Shown here piece after piece: positions 30,513 to 41,390 of a stretch of 64,000 bases of DNA. The stretch lies in assembly GCA_905221605.1 (NCBI GenBank), contig CAJNDS010000358.1, positions 742,501 to 806,500 on the forward strand, in the 5' to 3' direction. The position numbers were made by a program, and so were the translations under genes. Every line of letters starts with the position of its first letter. Within the stretch, counting starts at the first letter, position 1. Under the pieces are notes generated by a model. It saw nothing but the letters and a program-made list of their open reading frames with translations, ran no database searches and had not been told where the DNA came from. This DNA comes from Symbiodinium natans. Its lineage: Eukaryota > Sar > Dinophyceae > Suessiales > Symbiodiniaceae.

Positions 30513-32155
30513 TCGATGCATCGTTGTTGATAGTGCATGCATTGCCAGGAGTTCGTCTGACGACATTCAGTGGGCTCGACGCCGCGATAAAAAGTGGCGA
30601 CTGGAGCCACCGCTCCACAACCCTGAGTTGGTCAGACTGCAGGCGAAAGCCTGAGCAGACGAGCAGCAGCCGCGTGTGGAAGCGATTGGACTGCAGCTTC
30701 CTCCGTTGTCCGAGGCCTTGGCAGCTGCGCGAGCGCCGGCCTAGAATATGTTACAATCGCTATTCTTCCGAGAGAATAAAAGTCAGACTGCTGCACGCAG
30801 AGAAGTGTCTGCGAACACGCAACCGTAAGAGCCGGCATCCCGAAGCAAGTGCCATGCGAATTTAAAGTTGAAACATCGAGCGATCGCGTCAACGCCGGCC
30901 TCGCAGTGAAGCGTTTCTTGATCACGAACTCCGCTCGGTCTATCGTCTATCCGCCCTCGCCCGCGCGGCAGCCTTAGACTAGATCGTCGTCGCGGTGAAG
31001 CATTTTCGCGTTTGTCGCATTGCGGGAGTGATGCGCAGGCTGCAATGGGCTCGAATCCGAAGACTGCGACGACCGTGGAAGAGGCTGTAGTCGACACGCT
31101 TCGGAAGCCTTGCGTCTTGTCTACGTTCTCCATTGCCTGCGCTGGCAGAGTGCGGATCCCAAGAGTTTCGAGGCAACTCGGCAGTTTTTGCTTGAGAAAG
31201 TTCCCTACGGAGTGGACGACGGACACACGTAAGGTTGCGGAAGGCATGTGGACGAGCATCGTTAACTTAACATGCCATACCTGGACCCCGAAACACCTAC
31301 CAAAATCTAGGCGCTCGGCTATTTTTGAGCGGCGTTCAAAAACATGCAAATACGCAAAAATCCTAAAAGTAAACGCCCTCTTGAAATTCTAGGCGCACGC
31401 AGATTTCCACTGCAAAATTGAGCGTTTCATGTATTTCTAGGCGCGCTCAAAAAACGGTCAGCGTTTGAGGTTCCAGGTAGTGCCTGTGCCACTGTGTTCG
31501 GGAAGCATACCTGATCCGGATCCCCACGCTTAGGCCCACTATGTGAGGCGGGCGCAGTGCTATGACGCTTGTGGACTGCCTCTTCATGTGCAAGGCTCGA
31601 AAGGGTACGCAATGCATTTGCTGTTGTTAGTGGGTGTTGTATGTGATGTGGTCCAGGCTGAGCTGTTTCACGTATCCTGCATCAAGAGCTGAAGAGTGAA
31701 AGAGTTATGCAAAGTTTCTGCCTCGCCTGGGGACTCGAGGTGTGCCCTACACCAGGCGCCGGTGAGTTGTGTGGACGAACGTGGACGGTTCTAATGGTAA
31801 CGCTGACGCTTGGGCCAACTCTGGGACCAGGGTGGGCAGCGGAGTGGCTGGCCCTAGGTGTAGTTCCAGGAGTGCCCGTGGTGTCATGACATTTTAGCTG
31901 TGCACGGATGCCCGTGCGCTGGCAGGACGGCAAGCCATCCCAAGCGCCCTACGCCAGCAGTGTAGCAGCTGAGGACTGGAGATCCCCAACACCTGCGCAC
32001 ACCATCTATTCAGTCAGTTATCGAGGAGTTCCGATGCAAAATGCAAAAACTTAACCGGGCGAGGGAAGCTTAGCTTTCAACCCGAAACGGTTTAGGGCTC
32101 AAGGCCTGTAGGATTCTGTGATACTACAGGGTTTGAGACTTGACGGAGCAAAGAG
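30513..32155. other. GC-rich stretch without telomeric repeats; no confident gene
   Basis: Moderately long frames exist on both strands (31012-31392 +, 30783-31349 -, 31707-31889 +), but none has a recognisable domain and they overlap antisense. TCTAGGCGC and GCTCAAAAA-like segments recur at 31306-31470. The base composition differs from the telomere-rich flanks. Confidence 0.4.
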
Positions 32156-32555
32156 GTGTCCGATCTTGAAGCCAGCGTAGGGAGCACTTTGGCCGCCCAG
32201 GCGGCTGCAGCGACAACGGAGGTTGTGGCTGCGATGGTGGGTTCAAGATGGGCACGACGCCGCCTCAGGTGCTAACGTAGTCTACGCTACACTGTAGTCT
32301 AGTCTCCCACGATTGGCAATTGAGACGAGTTTGGACTGATGGGCTGACCAGTGGCCGCTGTTGCTTCCAGTCCTTCATCAGGCAGGCACCCATAGTCGAT
32401 GCTTGTAGCACGCTGCAGAATCCATCTTCGGATCACCCAGGATGGGGAACATGATGGGAATCAAGGCCCCTTGAGGGCGCTGCGGTTGGGGCCCAGCGAG
32501 TTGCCGAAGCTCTTGGCTCTTCTGGCTGCGCGTGCAGCTCTTCGTTCGCTGGGGG
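32156..32555 (+). CDS. Two exon-like islands (32156-32236, 32441-32555)
   Basis: 32156-32236 (acceptor CAAAGAG, donor ATG|GTGGGT) reads VSDLEASVGSTLAAQAAAAT then TEVVAAM, an Ala-rich helix. 32441-32555 (acceptor ATCACCCAG, donor G|GTTAGG) contains GPLRALRLGPSELPKLLALL. The product is unknown. Other frames are open because of the GC content. Confidence 0.35.
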
Positions 32556-33962
32556 GTTAGGCTTGTTCCTCTCATTTTCGGCCTTCGCAAGCGCTTGGTG
32601 GTATAAGGCTTGCGGGTTTTACGGGGGGTTTCGGGCTTTAAGCGTTTTGGGGTCGGGGTGGCACCGCGGCTGTTCTTATCGCACGGGCATGGAAGCTCTG
32701 GTCCACGGATACCCTGAGCATATAGACGTCATCCGAAACTAGAAGGGAGGGCCTAAAACTGGCTTAGACGGTCTTATTGCATGGGCAGGGATGCTCTGGT
32801 ATAGGGATGTTGGACGGGTTTGGTAGCGTACACGTCGCACGGATATGGATGCGCCGCACATGTTCCAGTCGCCATTCACTGGCGCAGGTTCAAGAAGGGG
32901 AGGTCCCCGTGCGCTTGCATTTCCAGCCCACGAGCTTTCGGCTAGTCAGGGGCAACCAGATGGGAATGGCGCAAAGGAGGAATGGCGCAAAGGAGGAATG
33001 GTGCAGGGGATGTGTGCCGAGTTCGCCAAACCCCTTCCTTCCTCCCCACCCCCTTCGTCGAACCTTCGGCCTTCGTCGAACCCCTACGGCATTCGTCGAA
33101 CCCCTTTTCCGGCCTCGAACCCTCCCGGCCTTCGTCGAACTTCGTTTTGGCCTGTGGGGTGCCGAGTACATTCGTCACGGGCCGCGGGTTGCTGGGCGTT
33201 CGCCTTTCGGCCATTCCCATCAGACTCCCCCTGGGCTAACCCCTACACACCCACCCTATATAAACCAACTCCCCATCTCCCATAAGAGAAATCACGCATT
33301 CAAGCTCGGTGTTAGCAACGTTTTCTGCATCTGCATAATAAATGAAAGATATATATGTACATATATATATATATGGGTGAGAAGATTATGCAAGGCATTG
33401 GGGGTCAATTCGAGGTCTAAGGTCCAAGACGGCCCTCGGCCCCAAACCCGAAAGTTTGAAGCTGTTTCTAACCCTCCCTGAAGGCTCCAGTGTCGTTCCT
33501 TTTGGGGTTAGTTATAGGGGTTTCATAACGGTTTTTGTGTACAGCCCTAAGAAGGTACTACATAGGAGCCTTTAGGTAGACCCGAGCATGATTCGGAAGT
33601 TGGCCTTTGATCTCTGGTGGTGCCCACTTTGTTGACCCTTGCCCCCGGTCCCCACCGAAAGCAAGTACCTAAGCCCTGCCGAAAGGCTCCAATGTCTAGT
33701 TCCTTTTGGGTTAGTTATAGGAGGTTATAATATCCTACACTAAGAAGGTACTAGATAGGAGCTTTTTGGGAAGCACTACGTCGAAGACTTTTGAGAAGCC
33801 CTAAATCTTAAACCCCAAACCCTAAACCCTAATTCCCAAACTCTAACCCCTAGACCCCAAACCCTAAACCCTAAATCCCAACTCTAACCCCTAGACCCCA
33901 AACCCTAAACCCTAACCCCAAACCCCAAACCCCAAACCCCAAACCCTACCAATCCAACCCAG
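32556..33962. other. Mixed stretch: short tandem repeats, no confident gene
   Basis: Holds a repeated GGCGCAAAGGAGGAAT (about 32968-33000), a TTCGTCGAACCCC tandem (33055-33145), a TATATA tract (33348-33375), and two related 110-base segments (33486-33575 and 33675-33765; AAGGCTCCA(A/G)TGT.. to ..AAGGTACTA(C/G)ATAGGAGC). C-strand telomeric-like repeats (33808-33950) precede the exon at 33963. The frame 32777-33481 is not convincing. Confidence 0.45.
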
Positions 33963-36900
33963 GAACTGCAAGAATTGCCCAGCCCTGGAAGCCTACGGCG
34001 CCCCTAATGTCCTGGAAGACGGCAACTGCACTTTTGACTACTTCGCGTGGTCACAGCACCTTGGCTGTTTTAGGGTTTAAGGTTTAGGGTTTAGGAAGAA
34101 GCCCCGAAATCAATGAGTTCGTTTATGTTTCCGAACTCCACGTAGGGAGGGGGTTGTTTAAGGAAAGAGCCCGAGCAATTTCTAGGGTTGGGTTCCTACG
34201 TGTTGGGGTTTTGGGGTTTTGGAAGCTTATATGTCCTGGGAGGCGCAAGAGCGTTTACGTGACTGGCTGTGAGATGTGGGCATTTGGGGTTTAGAGTACC
34301 TTTTTGAACTTGATTAGGGTTTCGGGTGGGTTTTGGGTTTAGGGCTAGGGATTTAGGGTTTCCGGTTTAGGGTTTAGGGTTTAGGGAGGCTTGAAATACG
34401 CAGGCTGTTGAGGCTTTTGGCCCAAACGAATCCTTAGGATGCTGCTTCCTAGAGGCACAGCTACTGTGTACTTGGACAGTCTTGGTTGCCGGGGGTTCCT
34501 GGCAATCAAGACAAGATCCTTCATAGACTTCAAAAAATCCCCCCACGAAGTCGGCTGACGCTTACACACCCAAATTCAGAACAAGCGCAAGAAAAGCACG
34601 ACCAGTTGAGGGCCTAGCACATCCTTTTGGGGTAGGTGGGTCGTTCCGTAAACCTGGTCGCTTTGGGGGTCCTTTCTGGTCTGGCACCCTTAGCAGAAAC
34701 TATCCAGGTACAGTGCAAGTTTATTTCGGGCCAAGTGCTATGTAGGCTCCCCGGTACCCTAAACCCTACACCCTGAACCCTAAACCCTGAAACCAAAACC
34801 CTAAGCCCTGAACCCTAAACTGCCCTAAACCCTAAACCCGAATTAAACCCTAAACCCTAAACAAATATTCCGTTTCAAATCCAACCAGGAGCTTCCTGGG
34901 GCATCATGGGGAGCTCGTCGCCGAAAGTGGGCTTAGACTGGAGGCCCGTCGGCCCACAACCTCACAACATATACTTGGGGGTTCATGGGTTGCTGTAAGT
35001 AGGGCTATAAGTACTGTCAAGTAAGGTTAACCATAGTAGCCCTACTTAGAACCCTACCAATTAAGTATGAACCTCCGAGTAGGTTGTTTTTGGGTTTGGC
35101 GGGGGGGGAGGGGGGTCGGGGTTACAGTTTGGGCTTTGTAGTATTTAGGCGTTAGGCTTTCGGACCTTAGAGTTTAGGGGTCAGGATTTAGGGTTTAGGG
35201 CTTAGGGTTTAGGGTTTAAATCACCCCAGAGCCTTGCATTGCGTCGTACACACGACAAATTTGCTCGGCCGCCTTTCAGGGGGCGTAGATTCCTCCCCTG
35301 CCCCTCCTCAACCCATCAACAACTTGGGGAGGGGTTTAGGGTTTAGGGTTTAGGGTTTAAGGTTTCGGGTTTCGGGTTTAGCCAAAAGCCCCCTCTGAAC
35401 CCAAGATGGCCGAAACAGCCCTTATAAGCCCCTTATGTACCCTAATCATTAGGGTTATAATTGCGTTATAAGTACAGTGATAATTGGCTTACTAAGTACC
35501 CTGACCTAAACCCTAAACCCTAAACCCTAAACCCTAAACCCTAAACCCTAAACCTTTAAGTGGGGGTACTTCTATGGGCCTCTGACATGGTCCCTTACCT
35601 CCTTTTATGGGCCCTTGGGTTGTATAGGGTATATTCGGGGTCTACAAGGGGTCCCCGTGTCAGGCCCCACATTAAGGGGCCATGTAACTACCCTTAGAAG
35701 CTTTACGCGTTCAATAACGGATCCTAATGGAAACCCCAAACAGGGAACCCCAAGAATAGAGTAGGAGTTTAGAGCGGGCGTAAGGAGTTTGCTGGGTATA
35801 TTCTACCATTAAACCCTACTATAGTCTTCGCGTATATGTATATACATAGATGCATATTTCGGCTTACTGATATGTATATATGTATGTACACATATATATA
35901 TATATATACATATCCCTAAGCCCGAAACCCTAAACCCTTACCCAGTAAGGTACCTCATTCCCTCATTCCAAGCTAAGACTAAGCCAGGCCCGGTTCCGAA
36001 GCCTCCCAGAGAGCCGCTACGCGCGCTCGCAGCCCCTCGGGTGAAGTTTAGGGTTTAGGGTTTAGGGTTTGGGGTTTAGGGTTTGGGGTTTAGGGCTTAG
36101 GGTTTGTTACGAAGGCTTCGCGCGATTTTTCGGTGTGGAAGGTTTTCTTTCAGGGTTTAGGATTTAGGTCTTTTCGGGGGGTTGCAGGTTGAGTTCTTTC
36201 AGGCTTTCGGTAGCTGAGGGCTTAGGGTTTAGGGTTCCGTACGTTGCGCTTTTTGGGCTGACTGCTTTCCGCTGAGTTTTCATAGAGGGCCTCCGACTTT
36301 GACCTTTGCTTATCTCTCGAGGTTAGCACATTCCCAGTTTCGCTAAGGCCCTCCTTGCATGCTCTGTTTAGGGTTTAGAATTTAGGGATGTTTAAGGTTT
36401 AGGGTTTAGGGTTTAGGGCTTAGGGTTCTGGAAGTTGCAGTAGCTAATCCCTCAACCTTAAACTAAGAAAACCCAAAGCCACCAGCCCCCCCAGGTTCAC
36501 CAAAGCACTTGGCGGCCGGGATGAGCATTTTCTCAAGATCGAGGCGGCCAGACGTCTCCATGTGCTGGATATCCGTGCCTCTGGCGGTTTTAGGGTTTAG
36601 GGTTTAGGATTTAGGGTTGTAGGGTTTAGGGTTTAGGGTTTAGGATTTAGGGTTTAAGGTTTAGGATTTAGGGCTGTAGGGTTTCAGGGTTGAGCGTTTG
36701 TGGATCAAGCACCCCAGGCCCCAAAACTACCCGGCGCACGCCATGAAAGCCCTGAACTCCGAAATTAAACCCCTGCACCCCTAAACTCCTAAATCGAAAA
36801 ACCCTAAACCCCCAGATGTGAACCCTAAACCCCCAAATCTTAAACCTCGAAACGCCTCAAAGCCTGAACCCGTACATCCAGCCTACAAGACCCAAAGTCC

Positions 36901-36982
36901 TATACCCAGGCGCCGCTTTCCAGGATGTGCAGCGCGCCGGCTTTGGACCGGCGGCGGTCTTCGCCCCTGGGACTTTGGGGGG
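33963..36982 (+). CDS. Unrecognised split gene, six phase-consistent exons
   Basis: Exons 33963-34063, 34889-34951, 35280-35333, 36010-36040, 36495-36586 and 36924-36982 join in phases 2>1, 1>1, 1>1, 1>2, 2>1, 1>0 without a stop. Readable pieces: NCKNCPALEAYGAPNVLEDG and NCTFDYFAWSQHL (a Cys-rich, possibly extracytoplasmic start), ASWGIMGSSSPKVGLDWRPV, GVDSSPAPPQPINNLG, FTKALGGRDEHFLKIEAARR and LHVLDIRASG. Donors are G|GCTGTT, G|GCCCAC, G|GTTTAG, GG|GTGAAG, G|GTTTTAG and GGG|GTTTAG. Acceptors are CCCAG, ACCAG, TTTCAG, CCCAG, CCCCAG and TTCCAG. No domain is recognised and neither end is known. The phase agreement across five introns is the evidence for one gene. Confidence 0.5.
34973..35085. 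mobile_element. MITE-like element with ACTTGGGGGTTCAT ends
   Basis: ACTTGGGGGTTCATGGGTTG at the left is complemented by TATGAACCTCCGAGTAGG at the right. Inner arms are GTAAGTAGGGCT and AGCCCTACTTAG. It lies in an intron of the gene at 33963-36982. Confidence 0.5.
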
Positions 36983-37318
36983 GTTTAGGGTTTAGGGTTT
37001 AGGGTTTAGGGTTTAGGGTTTAGGGTTTGCGGGTTTCGCCGAAGGTTGGAAGTATGCGGCGCTTAGTATGGTCCCTTACCCTTGTTTAAAGGCATTTAAA
37101 GGGATCCGAAGTGTGGGCCCGCATTATGCAAAGTGCACAACAGGATCATATCACAGGGAGCCCCCAATTCAGGGCCCATACTTCGGATCTCCTACTTGCG
37201 GGTTTCGGGCTTAGGATCCAGAGTGTAGGCTTTCGGGTTTAGAGTGTAGGGTTTCGTAACCCTAAACCCTAAACCCTAAACCCTTGGGGTCCAAGGGTTT
37301 AGGTTTTTTTGTTTTTGG

Positions 37319-37319
37319 T

Positions 37320-37354
<35 letters not shown>

Positions 37355-37500
37355 GGGGGGGGGGGGGGGGTGGGGGGGGGGGGGGTTGGGGGGGGGGGGG
37401 GGGGGGGTGGGGGGGGGGGGGGGTGGGGGGGGGGGGGGTTGGGGGGGTGAAATGTGGGGGTGGGGATGGGGGGGGGGGGGGGGGGGAGGGGGGGATAGGG
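37319..37500. repeat. Poly-G tract with T/TT interruptions
   Basis: About 180 bases of G runs broken by T, TT or GTGAAATG. The minus strand reads as poly-Pro. It is followed by a two-copy tandem repeat (37505-37620) with units starting TTGCACTAGCATGGACGAG. Confidence 0.95.
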
Positions 37501-37674
37501 TATTGCACTAGCATGGACGAGTCCCAGGCTCCTGGTTTGAGGCTGACTTTAGCAGGGGGGGATAGTTGCACTAGCATGGACGAGTCCCAGGCTCCTGGTT
37601 TGAGGCTGACTTTAGCAGGGTTGTAGGGGGTTTTTGGGTTTCGGGTTCAGGGTTCAGGGTTTAGGGTTTAGGGC

Positions 37675-37923
37675 TTAGGGCTTAGGGGGGATGGGGTTTA
37701 GGAGGAGCTTCACCCAGAGACTCCAGTACCGCTTCATGAAGGAATATTCCTTCAACTTCAACCATATAAGGGGGTGTTGGAGGTTCCAACTTTGAAGGCA
37801 AGAAGTCCAAAGCCTGGCAGCATTCTTACTATTTAAGTCAAGAGTGAGGAGTGTCGCCACCACGACTGGCCAGTCGGCTGGATGGCCTGCAGAGATCAGC
37901 GCTTCGTGAGATACCACGGACAC
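37675..37923 (-). CDS. Hypothetical minus-strand open segment
   Basis: The frame reads VVSHEALISAGHPADWPVVV and NAARLWTSCLQSW, helix-rich and exon-like, but without a recognised domain. The opposite strand is partly open. It is one of the few segments where minus reads better than plus. Confidence 0.25.
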   Translation of the reverse strand: MSVVSHEALISAGHPADWPVVVATLLTLDLNSKNAARLWTSCLQSWNLQHPLIWLKLKEYSFMKRYWSLWVKLLLNPIPPKP

Positions 37924-37964
37924 CTGGGACAGAACTGGGCCCCGAACTAAATCGAAAAGAGGGC

Positions 37965-38082
37965 CCCAGATCTTCCAAAACCCCTTAGTTAAGGAACATA
38001 CCCTTGTTTCAGAATAATGAACCGTAGTAGAAATTAGGGTATATTCCTTAATACTTAATTAAGGGGTTTTGGAAGATCTGGG
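37965..38082. mobile_element. MITE-like element, family 1 (best copy)
   Basis: Left end CCCAGATCTTCCAAAACCCC and right end GGGGTTTTGGAAGATCTGGG are perfect complements over 20 bases. Inner arms are TTAGTTAAGGAACATACCCT and AGGGTATATTCCTTAAT. The total is 118 bases with no coding capacity. Confidence 0.8.
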
Positions 38083-38170
38083 TCGTTGTCAGGTGTTCTG
38101 ATAATAGGGTTGTTGGCCCCCACCCAGTCATCGTCCCAATACAGGTGAAACAGGGTTCTTAACATGATAG

Positions 38171-38356
38171 TTGCTACAGCGGGGGCACCTTTTGGTCACT
38201 ATTGATTGGATTGCGGTGGGCGCTAGAGCATTGAGTCAGTTGCTATCGCCGTCCAGGACAGTTTTCGAAGTGCAAACCGGGCGAGGCGCAGACGGGCTGC
38301 GGCTATCGTGGCATCACCTGTTCCTTGTGGATGAAACTAACCCCGAAGCTGAGTAG
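38171..38356 (+). CDS. Hypothetical open frame, 61 codons
   Basis: Contains VTIDWIAVGARALSQLLSPS and HHLFLVDETNPEAE, ending at TAG followed by GTCGCACG, so it may be an exon whose donor overlaps the stop. It is unrelated to any family I know. Confidence 0.25.
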   Translation: MLQRGHLLVTIDWIAVGARALSQLLSPSRTVFEVQTGRGADGLRLSWHHLFLVDETNPEAE

Positions 38357-38933
38357 GTCGCACGACCCCCCCCCTTTTCACGTAGTCAAATAACGCTTAA
38401 GCCCTAAACAATGCTAAATGTATGCAAGCACCCGAGTCCAATCAATCCCTTATTGACCGCAAACAAACCCTAAGCACGGAACACAAACACAGGCGTTTAG
38501 TCCAAACGCTACTGCCCACATGGGTACCTCCCAAAACAGGACTGCCTTTTTAAATACACGCACACAGAGTAGAAGCTCCCCCACAAAGATACCCTACATG
38601 GATCCCACAAACTCCTGTTTACATTCAGGGCACATGGACCGCCCTCTGCCCCATAAGCTCCAAGCCCTACACCCTGAACGCACTAAACCCTAGGAGCCCT
38701 AACACCTAGGTAAACCCTAACCCCCTTATGAGCCCCAAAACCTAAAACCTAGAAGCCCTCAAGTACTAAACCCTCTGAGCCCTAAACCCTATGAACCCTA
38801 AACCCGAAGCCCTAGAAGCCCTATACCCGAACACCTCGTAGCCCTAAACCCTAAACCCTAAACCCTAGCCCTAAACCCTAAACCCTAAACCCTAGCCCTT
38901 AACCCTAAACCCTCTAACCCCTCTAATCCCAAG

Positions 38934-39042
38934 GCTGCGATGCCTTCTGGGGCTGGGGCGAGAAGCTGGAGTACTTCACGGGCAAGCCGTGGAACTTGCC
39001 ATGCAACTGTGGGCTGTCGGGCTGCCAGGAGCCCGGGGTTTA
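38934..39042 (+). CDS. Cys/Trp-rich exon-like island
   Basis: After ATCCCAAG the frame reads CDAFWGWGEKLEYFTGKPWN and LPCNCGLSGCQEPG before a G-strand telomeric array. The Cys pattern (PCNCGLSGC) suggests a disulphide or metal-binding segment. All three + frames are open, so frame choice is uncertain. Confidence 0.35.
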
Positions 39043-39239
39043 GGGTTTAGGGTTTAGGGTTTAGGGTTTATAGGGTCTATGGTTCAGGATTTAGAGTTCA
39101 GAGTTTGCGATCTAGGGTTTGGGGTCTAGGCTTTAGGTTTTAGGGTTGAGGTGTTGGGGCTTTAGGTGCGAGGGTTTAGAGAATGGGGGGTCTAAGGTTT
39201 TTGAGTTGGGAATTCGGGAGGGCCAGACGGGTTCAGCGA

Positions 39240-39425
39240 GCAGGTGCAAATGTTTCAGAGCCCTGAACCCTAAACCCTCAACCCTATGCCCTATAAACCC
39301 TAAACCCTCAACCCTATGCCCTATAAACCCTGAACCCTCAACCCTATGCCCTATTAACCCTAAACCCTCAACCCTATGCCCTATAAACCCTGAACCCTCA
39401 ACCATATGCCCTATAAACCCGTAAA
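39240..39425. repeat. Tandem 36-bp repeat derived from telomeric units
   Basis: Five copies of a unit containing AACCCTCAACCCTATGCCCT and ATAAACCCT, with A/G and T/A variants between copies. Longer units than 7 bp show that telomere-derived DNA is being re-amplified at higher order. Confidence 0.85.
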
Positions 39426-39773
39426 ACACACTCTAAAACCAAAAAGCCCTGCCGGTCCCTGCCCGCCCCAAGCAAGACACAAATGAGTTCCAAAACCCAA
39501 CAGGGCTTTAGCACAACCCTACCGGGCCCTGCAAAAAAAAAAACTCCCCTCAACCCTATACCCTATAATCCCCAAACCCTAATCTCCACTCCCTAAACCC
39601 TAAGCCCTTAACCCTAAACCCCAAACCCCAAACCGCAACCCCTAACCCCTAAACCCCAACCCCTAACCCCTAACCCCTAAACCCTAAACCCTAAACCCTA
39701 AACCCTAAACCAAACCCTAGCCCTAAACCCTAAACCCTATAATCCCTACAAGCCCAATAGACACTGCAAAAAG

Positions 39774-39854
39774 CGGAGGAGCAGACTGGAGCCTCCGGCT
39801 CTGATAGGAACTCCAAGGCCTGCTGCGCTCACGCCCCTGGGTCACATAATTTAA
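39774..39854 (+). CDS. Exon-like island ending in a stop
   Basis: After TGCAAAAAG the frame reads RRSRLEPPALIGTPRPAALT then PLGHII and TAA. A telomeric G-strand array follows at 39858. It is possibly a terminal exon; the product is unknown. Confidence 0.3.
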   Translation, partial: RRSRLEPPALIGTPRPAALTPLGHII

Positions 39855-40682
39855 TGTAAGTTTAGGGTTTAGGGTTTAGGGTTTGGGGTTTAGGGTTTAG
39901 GGTTTAGGGTTCAGGGTTTAGGGTTTAGGGTTTAGGGTTTTTTTGTGTAGGGTTTGGGGTTTGGGGGGCGATAGGTTTCCAGGTTGGAGCTCCGAGTTTT
40001 GTTTAAGAGGGTTTCGGCAAATGTCTCGGGGCTACAAGCTTAAGGTTCCAGGTGGTGAGGGCCTTCTTTTCGTTCAGTTCTCGAAGTTGCTGTCACTTTG
40101 GGGTTTCCGATCGTCATGCGGGGCCAAATACTTAGGGTACCCTCCCAAAAAAGTGCCCATGATTCAGAGCCATCCCAATTTGGGGCTTGCGGGTTCGGAG
40201 TGGGTTTTCGCTGCACAGAACCCTAAACCTTAAACCCTAAACCCTAAACCAACTCATTCATGTATTGTCGTGTAGAGCTTTGGCCTCATATAGGCGCTAT
40301 GATCTTGGTTGGGTCTAGGGTTTATAAGGGCTAAACCCTAAACCCTAAACCCTAAACCCTAAACCCTAAACCCTAAGGGTTTAGGGTCTAGCTTAAGGGT
40401 TCGTGGGGAATTGGGCTTCGTAGTGACCCAGGTCTCGGGCGGGCCGCCACGCTGCGACCGGCGTGCCTTTGCCGCACCTGTGTTTTGTTCGTAGTCTTCT
40501 CCGTTTCTGCTCTAGATTTGCAGCACGGTGTACCGGTTTTTAAGATTTCGGCTTTAAGGTTTAGGGATATAGTCGGGCTTTCCTTCGTTTGGGTGGGCGG
40601 AGGGTTCGGCTGTGCTGGGTTGAACTAAACCCTAAACCCTAAACCCTAAACCCTAAACCCTAAACCCTAAACCCCAAATACG

Positions 40683-40740
40683 ATGTCTGGTCAAAGCCTT
40701 GACGATGCCCTGTTCCTGGTGTTTGCAATGCACCGTGCAG
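40683..40740 (+). CDS. Possible first exon (MSGQSLDDALFL..)
   Basis: ATG at 40683 follows a C-strand telomeric array without an AG acceptor. The frame reads MSGQSLDDALFLVFAMHRA with donor GCAG|GTATCC (phase 1); it otherwise ends at TGA 40791-40793. It could start the oxygenase-like gene downstream. Confidence 0.4.
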
Positions 40741-40904
40741 GTATCCGGCCTGAGTCCGTGCCCGATGTGAACACCCCAGAAGCTGGATGCTGAATAGGGT
40801 TTAGGGTTTAGGGTTTAGGGGTTAGGGGTTAGGGTTTAGGGGTTTCGGGTTTAGGCGTTTAAGGGGTAGGGTTACGGGTTTAGGGTTTAGGGAAGGTGTC
40901 CTTT

Positions 40905-41238
40905 TACACACACACACAGACACACAGACACACAGACACACAGACACACAGACACACACACAGAGACACACACAGAGACACACACAGAGACACACACAGA
41001 GACACACACAGAGACACACACAGAGACACACACAGAGACACACACAGAGACACACACAGAGACACCCACACAGAGACACACACAGAGACACCCACACAGA
41101 GACACACACAGAGACACACACAGAGACACACAGAGACACACACAGAGACACACACAGAGACACACACAGAGACACACACAGAGACACACAGAGACACACA
41201 CAGAGACACACACAGAGACACACACACACACACACACA

Positions 41239-41282
<44 letters not shown>

Positions 41283-41288
41283 GACACA

Positions 41289-41356
<68 letters not shown>

Positions 41357-41357
41357 A
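40905..41357. repeat. CA microsatellite and ACAGAGAC minisatellite
   Basis: Units such as CACACACAGAGA repeat to about 41220, then pure (CA)n with CAGA interruptions. It is the complement of the GT/CT minisatellite at 29284-30512 and lies between two exons of the oxygenase-like gene. Long TH/CV frames are artefacts. Confidence 0.95.
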
Positions 41358-41390
41358 ACCAACGGCCCTAAGTCCTAGGAAGACACCGAG

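Noticed and set aside
30783-31349. 188-codon minus-strand frame
   Set aside because: No recognisable domain and an equally open frame on the opposite strand; left as undetermined.
39240-39425. CRISPR-like array
   Set aside because: Units are contiguous without unique spacers and derive from telomeric repeats.
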